Source of the DNA: Sphingomonadales bacterium
GTDB taxonomy: Bacteria > Pseudomonadota > Alphaproteobacteria > Sphingomonadales > Sphingomonadaceae
Direction: 5' to 3'
Length of the DNA stretch: 43,375 nucleotides
Assembly (NCBI GenBank): GCA_028868535.1
Contig: JAGWUH010000033.1
Location: 1 to 43,375 of the forward strand
The translations under genes and the position numbers were made by a program. The notes below the pieces were generated by a model, which searched no databases, was not told where the DNA came from, and saw nothing but the letters and a program-made list of their open reading frames with translations. Below are positions 25,703 to 35,900 of the stretch, piece by piece. Position 1 is the stretch's first letter; every line of letters starts with the position of its first letter.

Positions 25703-26476
25703 TCACGCCTGGCGGACGTCGGGCAGGGCGGCCTCCTCGCCGCCGGGCGGATCGGCCGGCGGTCGCAACATGAACGGCGGCGGCATCCCGCCGGCCGCGA
25801 CCGGCAACCCTGCCGGCTCGGCCAGGGCATAGCCGCCCCCGGCGGTGGTGCGGACCAACCCGGGCAATCCGGCGATCTCCAGCTTGGCGCGCAGGCGGCG
25901 GGCATGGACGGCCAGGCTGTTGGTTTCCGGCGTGTAGTCGAGTTGCCAGACGTCCCGCAGCAGCGTCGCCTTGTCGACCGCCTGCCCGGGCACTTCCATC
26001 AGCCGCCAGGCCAGCGCGAATTCGCGCGGGTGCAGGCCCAGCCGCTTGCCATCGACGTAGCCGTCGCGCGCCAACAGCTCGAGCCGGAGCGGGCCGTGGC
26101 GGCGCGATCGCGGCAGCATCGTCGCCATCGCGACCACCCGCCGCGCCCGGGCGACGATTTCGTCGAACTCGAAATCGCAGCCGAGCACGTCGCCCAGGCC
26201 CGCGTGCAGCAGCGCCGCGCGTTCCGCGGGGTTGTCGATGCCGAACAGCAGCACCCAGCGCCGCAGCTCGCGCAGGCTTGCCGTCTCGGCTGCGGGGGTG
26301 CGCCAGGCGAGCGCGGCCCGGTGGCCGCCGTCAACGAGGATCAGGAGGCCCGATCCTGATGAGCTGGGTCCGGGCGGGACCGGCCCCGGGCGATCGGCCA
26401 CGAGCCGCCAGCCGCGCCGGCGCAAGTCCGCGCGCGCGGCGATCTCGTTACCCCCTTGCCAGACGAATCCAGGCAT
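25703..26476 (-). CDS. Winged-helix (OmpR-type) DNA-binding protein with degenerate receiver-like N-terminus
   Basis: Transcriptional regulator (257 residues). The C-terminal domain (about 130-220) is an OmpR/PhoB winged helix: LHPREFALAWRLMEVPGQAV, KATLLRDVWQLDY, HARRLRAKLEIAGL and the wing VRTTAGGGYAL. The N-terminal 120 residues have a receiver-like beta/alpha pattern, but the phospho-acceptor Asp surroundings of true receivers are not recognisable, so activation by a kinase is doubtful. A Pro-rich tail follows. No kinase is adjacent. It is convergent with frmA (1 nt between stops) and could be unrelated to it. ATG 26476 was chosen because a G-rich stretch precedes it. Confidence 0.75.
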   Translation of the reverse strand: MPGFVWQGGNEIAARADLRRRGWRLVADRPGPVPPGPSSSGSGLLILVDGGHRAALAWRTPAAETASLRELRRWVLLFGIDNPAERAALLHAGLGDVLGCDFEFDEIVARARRVVAMATMLPRSRRHGPLRLELLARDGYVDGKRLGLHPREFALAWRLMEVPGQAVDKATLLRDVWQLDYTPETNSLAVHARRLRAKLEIAGLPGLVRTTAGGGYALAEPAGLPVAAGGMPPPFMLRPPADPPGGEEAALPDVRQA

Positions 26477-26590
26477 GAACCCCCCGCTGCCGGCGTGCGG
26501 AACGGCGGTTCGATGGCACACGGATGCCGGGCGACAGCGCGTCGCCCCCCACCTGCGGACCCACCCCGTTCCGTTGCGACCCGAGGTGAA

Positions 26591-27799
<1,209 letters not shown>

Positions 27800-27974
27800 G
27801 ACTAGGGCTTGAATCCTCGGAGAAGCGGCGGGATTTGCCGCAATTACGGTCTCTAGGCGCAATCGGCAGCGGTGGCAAACGCATTGCTTGGCCACCGGCG
27901 CGGGGGTAGGAGGGGCGCGGAGAGGTTGGCAGGCGGCTCGTCCGTCGATGTTCTGCATACCCAGGAGCGCCCTG

Positions 27975-29843
27975 ATGGCCGACGACGGCAAGACCTCTCC
28001 CCCCTCGATCCCCGAAGCGCTGGCGGCGATGTTCGCGCTGCCGCCGGAGCTCGCCGGGGCGCTGGCCGGCGGCATGCTCGACGACGTGCCGACGCTGTTT
28101 TCCGATCCCGGGCTGGCGACGCAGTGGTCGGACGCGCTGGTCCAGATGCAGCGGGCCTGGCTGGAGTTCCCGGCCGATGCCCCGACCGCCGGGATCTTCG
28201 ATCCGCGCCCGTGGACGGCGATGGCGCAAAGCTGGTTCCAGGCGATGCCGCTGTCCCGGCCCGAAGCGCAGACCCGGCTGCTCGACGAGACGATGGCGCT
28301 GTGGAACGCGGTGCTCGGCCAATATGGCCTCGGCCCGAACGCTGCCGACCCGGCCGCGCCGGCGCAACTGCCGCGCAGCGACAAGCGCTTTGCCGATCCG
28401 AAATGGCGCGAGCAGCCGTTCTATGCGGTGGTACACCAGGCCTACCTGCTGCTGGCCGAGCAGCTCACGGCAATGGCCGAGGCGGTGGAAGGGCTGGAGC
28501 CGGCGCAGAAGGAACAGGTACGCTTTGCCACGCGGACCCTGGTGGAGGCGCTGAGTCCGGCCAATTTCCCGTTGACCAATCCGCTGGTGATGGAGCGCGC
28601 GGTCGAGACCAACGGCGAGAGTCTGAAGAAGGGGCTCGAGCACCTGACCGCCGATCTCCGGCGCGGCCAGCTCACCCATACCGACCCGCAGGCGTTCCGC
28701 CTCGGCGAGAACATCGCCGCCACCCCCGGCAAGGTGGTCCACGAAACCCGCCTGTTCCAGTTGATCCAGTACACGCCGACCACCGATACGGTGCTGGCGA
28801 CGCCGCTGGTGATCTTCCCGCCGTGGATCAACCGCTTCTACATCCTCGACCTCAACCCGCAGAAGTCGTTCGTTCGCTGGGCGGTGGAGCAGGGCATCTC
28901 GGTGTTCATGGTCTCGTGGAAGTCGGCCGACGAGACGCTCGCGGACGTCACCTGGGACGACTACATCCGCGCGCAGGTCGAGGCGATCGACGTGGTGCGG
29001 GCGCGGCTGGACGTGCCGGCGGTCCATGCCATCGGCTATTGCGTCGCGGGGACGACGCTGGCGGCGACGCTGGCGGTGCTGGCACGGCGCGGCGAGGCGG
29101 ATCGCGTGAAGAGCGCGACGTTCTTCACCGCGCAGGTCGATTTCGAGCGCGCCGGCGAGCTGCTCAACTTCGTCGACGATCGCCAGATCGCGATGATCGA
29201 GCAGCTCTCGCCACAGGGTTTCCTCGATGGCCGCTACATGGCCGCCACCTTCAACCTGCTGCGCGGCACCGACCTGATCTGGTCCTACGTCGTCAGGAAC
29301 TACCTGCTCGGCGAGGACTACCCGGCGTTCGACCTGCTGCACTGGAACGGCGACACCACCAACCTGCCGGTCAAGTGGCACGTCGACTACCTGCGCGACC
29401 TCTATCGCGACAACCGCATGGTCGTGCCCGACGCGCTCAGCGCCGACAACACCCCGATCGACCTGCGCCGCATCGAGACCCCGCTGTACATCCAGGCCGG
29501 TCGCGAGGACCACATCGCCCCGCCCGACAGCGTCTGGCGGATCATGGACCATGTGCGCGGCCCGGCGACGTTCGTGCTGGCGGGTTCGGGGCACATTGCC
29601 GGCGTGGTCAATCCGCCGGCATCGGGCAAGTACCAGTACTGGACCAATCCGGACCGGGCCGATTCGCTGGCCGCGTTCGTTGCCGGCGCCGAGGAGCACA
29701 AGGGTTCGTGGTGGCCGCACTGGCTGGAATGGCTGCGCGCGCAGGACCCGGCGGAAGTGCCGTCCAGGGGGCGGCGCAAGCCCGGCGGCAAGGGCGACCG
29801 CGTGATCGAGGACGCGCCAGGACAGTACGTGCGGATGCGCTGA
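27975..29843 (+). CDS. phaC: Class I poly(3-hydroxyalkanoate) synthase
   Basis: Polymerises (R)-3-hydroxyacyl-CoA into PHA on the granule surface. 622 residues, the normal class I size. The N-terminal PhaC domain holds FADPKWREQPFYAVVHQAYL. The catalytic lipase-like box is GYCVAGT with the nucleophile Cys356; the catalytic Asp (around DHIAPPDSVWR) and His (AGSGHIAGVVNPP) follow. AGGAG lies 7 nt before ATG 27975. It is followed by a phasin gene after a short hairpin. phaA and phaB are not in the window. The tail is Arg/Lys-rich (RGRRKPGGKGDR). Confidence 0.96.
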   Translation: MADDGKTSPPSIPEALAAMFALPPELAGALAGGMLDDVPTLFSDPGLATQWSDALVQMQRAWLEFPADAPTAGIFDPRPWTAMAQSWFQAMPLSRPEAQTRLLDETMALWNAVLGQYGLGPNAADPAAPAQLPRSDKRFADPKWREQPFYAVVHQAYLLLAEQLTAMAEAVEGLEPAQKEQVRFATRTLVEALSPANFPLTNPLVMERAVETNGESLKKGLEHLTADLRRGQLTHTDPQAFRLGENIAATPGKVVHETRLFQLIQYTPTTDTVLATPLVIFPPWINRFYILDLNPQKSFVRWAVEQGISVFMVSWKSADETLADVTWDDYIRAQVEAIDVVRARLDVPAVHAIGYCVAGTTLAATLAVLARRGEADRVKSATFFTAQVDFERAGELLNFVDDRQIAMIEQLSPQGFLDGRYMAATFNLLRGTDLIWSYVVRNYLLGEDYPAFDLLHWNGDTTNLPVKWHVDYLRDLYRDNRMVVPDALSADNTPIDLRRIETPLYIQAGREDHIAPPDSVWRIMDHVRGPATFVLAGSGHIAGVVNPPASGKYQYWTNPDRADSLAAFVAGAEEHKGSWWPHWLEWLRAQDPAEVPSRGRRKPGGKGDRVIEDAPGQYVRMR

Positions 29844-29863
29844 ACCGTCACACGATGACGGTT
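29843..29863 (+). terminator. Hairpin after phaC
   Basis: 7-bp stem AACCGTC (29843-29849) with GACGGTT (29857-29863) and a 7-nt loop, immediately after the phaC stop codon. It has no T tract, so termination may be partial; the phasin gene has its own promoter just downstream. Confidence 0.5.
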
Positions 29864-29864
29864 A

Positions 29865-29926
29865 TGTTGCACTGCACAAAAATGGGTTGACTTTCGCAGC
29901 GCACAACCTATTTGTGCACCGCAACA
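29865..29926 (+). promoter_or_regulatory. Phasin promoter flanked by a pair of inverted TGC-rich operators (PhaR-like)
   Basis: Site 1 is TGTTGCACTGCACAAA (29865-29880). Site 2 is TTTGTGCACCGCAACA (29911-29926), which matches the reverse complement of site 1 at 14 of 16 positions. Between and overlapping them lies a promoter-like pair, TTGACT (29887-29892) and TATTTG (29909-29914) with a 16-nt spacer. TGC-rich sequences of this kind are the known targets of PhaR, the PHA-responsive repressor of phasin genes, so the layout fits repression released by PHA granules. phaR itself is not in the window. Confidence 0.65.
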
Positions 29927-29968
29927 CGAGGTGGCATTGCGCCGTCCGCGTGCAAGGAAGCGCCCGAA

Positions 29969-30685
29969 ATGTCCGACCAGGAAACGACGCCGCAGATCGA
30001 GATTCCCGCCGAGGCGGTGGTCGAAGCCGCCGCGCCCGTCGCGAAGGACGAGCCGGTGCGCAAGCCGAAGGCGCGCAAGCCCGCGAAGGCGGCGCCCGCG
30101 CCCAAGGTGGAGCCGGTGGTCGAGGCTCCCCGCCTCGTCGCCAAGCCCGCGCGCAAGCCCGTCCGGGCCAAGCGCGTCCCGGCCCCGATCCGTTTCGTCA
30201 AGAAGCCTGTCGTGGCCCCGGCCCCCAAGCCGGCCACACCCCGTTCGGAGACTTTTGCCATGACCACCGATTTCACCGAAGCTTTCAAGACCGTGTTCGC
30301 CGATGCCCAGGGCAAGGCCAAGGCCGCCTACGAAAAGGGCACCGCCAGCCTCGCCGAGGCGGGTGAGTTCGCCAAGGGCAATGCCGAAGCGGTCGTCGAA
30401 TCGGGCAAGATCCTGGCCGAGGGCCTGCAGACCCTGTCGACCGGCCTGGTCGCCGACAGCAAGGCCGCGTTCGAGGGCCTGACCGCCGAGGTCAAGGAAC
30501 TGACCGCCGCCAAGAGCCCGGCCGACTTCTTCAAGCTGCAGAGCGAGCTGATCAAGAAGTACTTCGATTCGTCGATCGCCTACAGTTCGAAGCACGGCGA
30601 AGCGATGCTGAAGCTGACCAGCGACGCCGTGGCGCCGCTGTCGCGCCGCGCCTCGCTGGCCATCGAAAAGATCAAGGCGGCGTGA
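29969..30685 (+). CDS. Phasin with long Lys/Ala/Pro-rich N-terminal extension
   Basis: PHA granule-associated protein (238 residues). Residues about 98-238 are a phasin domain: [13 protein letters not shown], a long amphipathic helical stretch, [19 protein letters not shown] and [15 protein letters not shown]. The first 97 residues are low-complexity and basic, with KP, AKP and VKKP repeats resembling the nucleoid-binding tails of PhaF-like proteins. AAGGAAG stands 8 nt before ATG 29969. An internal ATG at 30260 is preceded by GGAG at 9 nt and would start a conventional 141-residue phasin. It is transcribed from its own promoter and followed by a strong terminator. Confidence 0.9.
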   Translation: MSDQETTPQIEIPAEAVVEAAAPVAKDEPVRKPKARKPAKAAPAPKVEPVVEAPRLVAKPARKPVRAKRVPAPIRFVKKPVVAPAPKPATPRSETFAMTTDFTEAFKTVFADAQGKAKAAYEKGTASLAEAGEFAKGNAEAVVESGKILAEGLQTLSTGLVADSKAAFEGLTAEVKELTAAKSPADFFKLQSELIKKYFDSSIAYSSKHGEAMLKLTSDAVAPLSRRASLAIEKIKAA

Positions 30686-30724
30686 TCACCTGCGCGGGGT
30701 CGCCCCGGCGATCCCGCGGCAGAG

Positions 30725-30744
30725 GCGGTTCCGAACCGCTTTTT
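30725..30744 (+). terminator. Rho-independent terminator of the phasin gene
   Basis: Stem GCGGTT (30725-30730) with AACCGC (30734-30739), loop CCG, followed by TTTTT (30740-30744). This is the clearest intrinsic terminator in the window. Confidence 0.85.
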
Positions 30745-30784
30745 CAGCGCGGTTTCACGCCTGTTTGCCTCATACGCAGACACA

Positions 30785-30817
30785 CGGGGGTCACGGACAG
30801 CTTGTCCTTGACCCCCG
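30785..30817. repeat. Long palindrome in the clpS leader
   Basis: Pairs 30785-30793 with 30809-30817 (9 bp), one mismatch, then GGACA with TGTCC (30795-30799 with 30803-30807) around a 3-nt loop: 14 bp in all. It lies between the phasin terminator and the clpS ATG (30838). It may be a REP-like element or a leader structure; I see no second copy in the window. Confidence 0.6.
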
Positions 30818-30837
30818 AATTGCGATATTCTCCCGCG

Positions 30838-31290
30838 ATGGTGTTGCATCAGACCCTCCACGGCCCGCGCGGCGGCGCGCGCAGCGAGCCTGCGCGATCG
30901 GGCGCGCCGGCGTTCTGGACCGCTCCCGTCCGCATCCGCACGATCCAGCCGTCGGGCGCATCCGGCGGCACCGGCGACGACGACCGCTCGGGCGAGGGGC
31001 AGATCGGCGTCGCCACCAAGACCCGCGCGAAACCCAAGAAGCCCAGCCAGTTCAAGGTGCTGATGCTCAACGACGACTACACGCCGATGGAGTTCGTCGT
31101 CATGGTGCTCAAGCGCTTCTTCCAGATGGATCTGGAGCAGGCGACGCGGGTCATGCTGCACGTCCACCAGAAGGGCGTCGGAGTCTGCGGCATCTTTCCG
31201 TACGAGATCGCGGAGACCAAGGTGAACCAGGTGATGGATTTCGCCCGGCAGAACCAGCACCCGCTGCAGTGCACGCTCGAAAAGGCCTGA
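30838..31290 (+). CDS. clpS: ATP-dependent Clp protease adaptor ClpS
   Basis: N-degron adaptor that delivers substrates to ClpAP. The core (about residues 75-150) is unmistakable: [20 protein letters not shown] (substrate-binding Asp pair), then [23 protein letters not shown] and [12 protein letters not shown]. The product from ATG 30838 is 150 residues, longer than the usual 100-120, because of an Arg/Ser/Gly-rich N-terminal extension of about 50 residues that is less certain. clpA is not downstream here; a DUF1365 gene follows 22 nt later. A long palindrome sits 20 nt before the ATG. Confidence 0.92.
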   Translation: MVLHQTLHGPRGGARSEPARSGAPAFWTAPVRIRTIQPSGASGGTGDDDRSGEGQIGVATKTRAKPKKPSQFKVLMLNDDYTPMEFVVMVLKRFFQMDLEQATRVMLHVHQKGVGVCGIFPYEIAETKVNQVMDFARQNQHPLQCTLEKA

Positions 31291-31312
31291 ACGACCGGCC
31301 CGGGCCGCGGGG

Positions 31313-32083
31313 ATGACCGCCAGCGCGCTGTACGTCGGCGATGTCCTCCACCGGCGGACGCGGCCGCGCGCGCATCGGCTGCGCTACCGGATCTGGTCGC
31401 TGCTGCTCGACCTCGACGAACTCGACGCGGTCGCCGCGCGGTTGCGGTGGTTGTCGCGCAACCGTTTCAACCTGCTGTCGTTCCACGATCGCGATTTCGG
31501 CGACGGCAGCGCAACCCCCCTGCGCGAGCAGGCGGAACGGCAACTCGCGGCGGCGGGGCTGGATTTCCCGCTCGGTGCGGTGCGGTTGCTGGCGATGCCG
31601 CGGGTGCTGGGCTTCGGCTTCAATCCGCTGACGGTGTGGTATTGTCACGATGACGCAGGCCGGCTGCGCGCGCTGATCCACGAAGTGCACAACACTTTCG
31701 GCGAGCGGCACAGCTATGCCTTGCCGGTCGCGGCGGACGCCGACGACGTGCGCCAGCACTGCGCGAAGCGGTTCCATGTCTCGCCGTTCCTGCCGATGGC
31801 GATGGACTATGCGTTCCGGCTGACACCCCCCGGCGAGCGGCTCGCGATCGCCATTACCGCCAGCGATGCCGACGGCCCGGTGCTGTTCGCGAGCCAAACC
31901 GCCACCGCGCGCCCGCTGACCGACGCGGCGCTGGCGCGCGTCTTCGTCACGCACCCGCTGCTGACCTTCAAGGTCGTCGCCGGCATCCTGTGGGAAGCGC
32001 TGCGCCTGCTGGCCAAGCGCGTGCCGGTGTTCACCCATCCCGGCCGCCGGCGCGCCGCCGGGGGCGCGGGGGACGGCGCGTGA
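31313..32083 (+). CDS. DUF1365 family protein
   Basis: A 256-residue protein of the DUF1365 family, recognised by the opening ALYVGDVLHRRTRPRAHRLRY, RNRFNLLSFHDRDFGDGS, LLAMPRVLGFGFNPLTVWYC, EVHNTFGERHSY and KRFHVSPFLPM. Elsewhere the family is often encoded beside an FAD amine oxidase and a cyclopropane-fatty-acid-synthase-like methyltransferase and is thought to act on membrane lipids; those partners are missing here, so its role is open. Its stop overlaps the GTG start of the next gene (GTGA), so the two are coupled. Confidence 0.88.
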   Translation: MTASALYVGDVLHRRTRPRAHRLRYRIWSLLLDLDELDAVAARLRWLSRNRFNLLSFHDRDFGDGSATPLREQAERQLAAAGLDFPLGAVRLLAMPRVLGFGFNPLTVWYCHDDAGRLRALIHEVHNTFGERHSYALPVAADADDVRQHCAKRFHVSPFLPMAMDYAFRLTPPGERLAIAITASDADGPVLFASQTATARPLTDAALARVFVTHPLLTFKVVAGILWEALRLLAKRVPVFTHPGRRRAAGGAGDGA

Positions 32084-32937
32084 TCCGCGCCCTGCGCCGC
32101 GCGCCGGTGCTGGCGCTGTCGCTGGCGGCCAGCGCCTGTTCGCCGCTGCTGATGTTCAACGCGGTTATGCCGAAGGACGGCGGCGTCCGCGTCGCCGCGC
32201 GCGACGTCAGCTTCGGCCCGGACAAGCGCCAGCAGCTCGACATCTATGCGCCCATGGCCCCGGCGTCCGCCCCGCGTCCGCTGGTCGTGTTCCTTTACGG
32301 CGGCTCGTGGAACTCCGGCGTCAAGAACGGCTACGGCTTCGTCGGGCGCGCGCTGGCGGCGCGGGGTTTCGTCGTCGCCATCCCCGATTACCGGCTGGTC
32401 CCCCAGGTCCGCTTCCCGGCCTTCCTCGAAGACAACGCCGCCGCCGTGCGCTGGCTGCGCGCCCACGCCGCGCAATACGGCGCCGATCCGGACCGGATCG
32501 TCCTCGCCGGCCATTCCGCCGGGGCCTACAACGCCGCGATGCTGGCGCTGGACCCGCAATGGCTGCAGTCCGATCGCGCGGCGATCCGCGGGTTCGTCGG
32601 ACTGGCCGGTCCGTACGATTTCCTGCCGCTCGACGGGCCGGTCGTCCAGGCGACGTTCGGCGCCGCGCCCGATCCGGCGGCGACCCAGCCGGTCCATTTC
32701 GTGACCCGCGCGGCGCCGCCGGCACTGCTGGCCACCGGCGATGACGACAAGGTCGTGGCCCCGCGCAACAGCGATGCGCTGGCCGACCGGCTGCTGGCGG
32801 CAGGGGTGCCGGTGGAGCGCGTGCGCTATCCCCGGATCGGCCATGCCGGGCTGGTCACCGCGATCGCCCGGCCGTTGCGCGGCAAGGCGCGCGTGCTGGA
32901 CGCGATCGCCGCCTTCGCCGCCAGCGTGACGCGCTGA
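32080..32937 (+). CDS. Alpha/beta hydrolase with N-terminal export signal (carboxylesterase-like)
   Basis: Putative esterase (285 residues) of the HSL/carboxylesterase type. The oxyanion motif is LYGGSWNSG, the nucleophile elbow GHSAGAYNAAM, the acid is near LLATGDDDKVVAP and the catalytic His in RIGHAGLV. The first 20 residues (LALSLAASAC) form a hydrophobic signal with a lipobox-like AASAC, so it may be an exported lipoprotein. The start is GTG 32080, sharing bases with the stop of the DUF1365 gene. Its substrate is unknown. It converges with the glutamate dehydrogenase gene whose stop is at 32938, with no gap. Confidence 0.82.
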   Translation: MIRALRRAPVLALSLAASACSPLLMFNAVMPKDGGVRVAARDVSFGPDKRQQLDIYAPMAPASAPRPLVVFLYGGSWNSGVKNGYGFVGRALAARGFVVAIPDYRLVPQVRFPAFLEDNAAAVRWLRAHAAQYGADPDRIVLAGHSAGAYNAAMLALDPQWLQSDRAAIRGFVGLAGPYDFLPLDGPVVQATFGAAPDPAATQPVHFVTRAAPPALLATGDDDKVVAPRNSDALADRLLAAGVPVERVRYPRIGHAGLVTAIARPLRGKARVLDAIAAFAASVTR

Positions 32938-35900
32938 TCACCGGGCCAGCAGGTTGCGCGCCTGGCTGGCGATCTGCGCCAGCATCGCCGGGGTCACCTG
33001 CGGCACCAGCCGGGCCCGCCCGACCATCTCGCGGAAGCGGTGGACGGCGTTGCCGTGCGCGTCGAGCCAGCCCTGCACCGCTGCCCGCGCGCTGCCCGCC
33101 GCCTTGCGCCCGCCGCCGACCCGCCGCAGGAAGTCGAGCCGCATCTGCTGGAAATCGCGCGCCAGCCCGGCCACCAGCAGGCGTTCCCACGGATCGGAGG
33201 GTGACAGCCGCACCGCACCGGCCTGCGCCCAGTCGAGCCCGAGTTCGGCACCCAGCGCGATGAAGCCCTGCGCCAGCGTGCGCGGGGCGACGCCCGCATC
33301 GCGCGCCAGCCGGGCCAGCCCGATCGCCCCGTCGAGGTCGAACAGGTGGGCCACTGCCCCCGCCTCGGCTTCCGGCGCGCCGGCGGCGGCAAAGCCGTCG
33401 CGAATCCGCAGCGATTGCGCCCGCGCCTCGGCCGCCAGCAGTTCCTGCGCCTGGTCGGCCAGGGCCGAAACGCCGGGCGCCAGTTCCGCCGCGAGCCGGC
33501 TCGGTGCCATGCTGGCGGCGCCCGCGCGCAACAGGTCGGCCATGTGCGTGCGCAGGCCCTTGGCGGCAGCCGCGAACAGCGCGATGCGCGCCGCCTCCGG
33601 CATGGCCTGCTGCTCCACCGCGCCCCACACCCCGGCCATGCCGAACAACGTTTCCGCCGCGACAAATGCGGCGACGACATCGGCGAGTCCGACGCCCTCT
33701 TCCTCCGCCAGTTCAAACGGATGGACGAAGCCGAGCCGGTTGACGACGCGGTTGGCCAGCCGCGTGGCGATGATCTCGCGACGCAGCCGGTGATCGAGGA
33801 TGTCCTGGCGGAAGCGCTTGCGCATCGCCGCCGGGAATGCGGCCAGCAGGTCCGCGACCAGGCCCGGATCGTCCGGCACCGCGCTCACCTCCAGGTCCTG
33901 CTGGATCGCCAGCTTGGCGCTCGACAGCAGCACCGCCAGCTCGGGGCGGGTCAGCCCGCGCCCTTCCGCCGCACGCCGCGCCAGCGTGTCGGCATCGGCC
34001 AGCCCCTCGGTGCGCCGGTCGAGCTGGCCGGCGTCCTCCAGCATCTCGATCAGCCGCGTCTGGCTGCCCACCGCCGCCGCGCCGCCCGCTTCGGCGATCG
34101 ACAGCGCCAGTGCCTGCAGCCGGTTGTCCTCGAGCACCAGCGCGGCGACGTCGTCGGTCATCCGCTGCAGCAGCCTGACCCGGCCCGGCTCGGCCAGCCG
34201 CCCGGCGCGCTTCGCTGCGGCCAGGGCGATCTTGATGTTGACCTCCTTGTCCGAGCAGTCGACCCCGGCGGAGTTGTCGATGAAGTCGGTGTTGTTGCGC
34301 CCGCCGCTTCCGCCCGCGCCCTGCAACGCATACTCGATCCGGCCGGCCTGGGTGCAGCCGAGGTTGGCCCCCTCGCCGATCACCCGGGCGCGCACCTCGC
34401 GGCCGTCGACCCGGATCGCGTCGTTGGCGGGGTCGCCGACGGTGGCGTTGGCCTCGCTCGTGGCCTTCACATAGGTGCCAATGCCGCCGAACCACAGCAG
34501 GTCGACCGGCGCGCGCAGGATCGCGGCGATCAGACCCTCGGGGTCGATGCGGTCCTGCTCCAGTCCCAGCGCGGCCCGGACCTGCGGCGTCAGCGCGATC
34601 TCCTTCTGGCTGCGCGGGAACACGCCGCCCCCGGCCGAGATCAGCGCCTTGTCGTAATCGTCCCAGCTCGATCGCGGCAGCACGAACAGGCGCGCGCGCT
34701 CGGCCCAGGCCTTGGCCGGATCGGGGTCGGGATCGAGGAACACGTGGCGGTGGTCGAACGCGGCGACCAGCTTCAGCGACTTCGACAGCAGCATGCCGTT
34801 ACCGAACACGTCGCCCGACATGTCGCCGACGCCGACCACGCGCACCGGATCGGCCTGCACGTCGACGCCCAGTTCGAGGAAATGGCGCTGCACCGACAGC
34901 CAGGCACCGCGCGCGGTGATGCCCATCGCCTTGTGGTCATAGCCCTTCGAGCCGCCGCTGGCGAACGCGTCGTCGAGCCAGAAATCGTGGCTTTCGGCGA
35001 TGGCGTTGGCCGTATCGGAAAAGGTCGCGGTGCCCTTGTCGGCGGCGACGACGAAATAGGGATCCTCGCCATCGTGGATGGCGACATGCGCCGGGTGGAC
35101 GACCTTGCCGCCGACGATGTTGTCGGTCACCGACAGCAGCGTGCGGATGAACGCCTGGTAGGAAGCGCGCCCTTCCGCCGCCCAGCCCTCGCGATCCCGC
35201 GCGGGATCGGGCAGGCGTTTGGGATAGAAGCCGCCCTTGGCGCCGGTGGGGACGATCACCGCGTTCTTGACGCGCTGCGCCTTCATCAGCCCGAGGATCT
35301 CGGTGCGGAAATCGTCGCGGCGGTCGGACCAGCGGATGCCGCCGCGCGCCACCGGCCCGGCGCGCAGGTGGATGCCTTCGACCCGCGCCGAATAGACGAA
35401 GATCTCGCGCCAGGGCACCGGCCGCGGCAGCCCGGGGACCTGCGCCGAATCGAGCTTGAACGCCAGCGCTTCGGCCGCAGCCGGCGCGAAGGCGTTGGTG
35501 CGCAGCACCGCCAGCACGACGGCGCGGAACGCGCGCAGCAGGCGGTCGTCGTTGATCGCCGAGACTTGCGCGAGGGCGTCGCGGATCGCCGCCTCGGCCT
35601 CTTCCGCCTTCGCCGTGCCGTCGCCGCGTCCCGGCTGGTGGCGGGCGCGGAACAGGTCGATCAGCCCCAGCGTCACCCCGGCCGCATTGGTCAGCGCATC
35701 GACGGTGGTGACGATGCCGAAGCTCATCCCGGCCTGCCGCAGATAGCGATACCAGGCGCGCAGCCAGTTGGCCTCGCGCGCGCTGAGGCCGACGGTGACG
35801 ATCAGCCGGTTGAACGGATCGTCCTCCGCCCCGCCGTTCAGCACTGCCGCCAGGGCGTCCTCGATCATCGGCGCGTGCGCGAACACCTCGGTCCGCGCCA

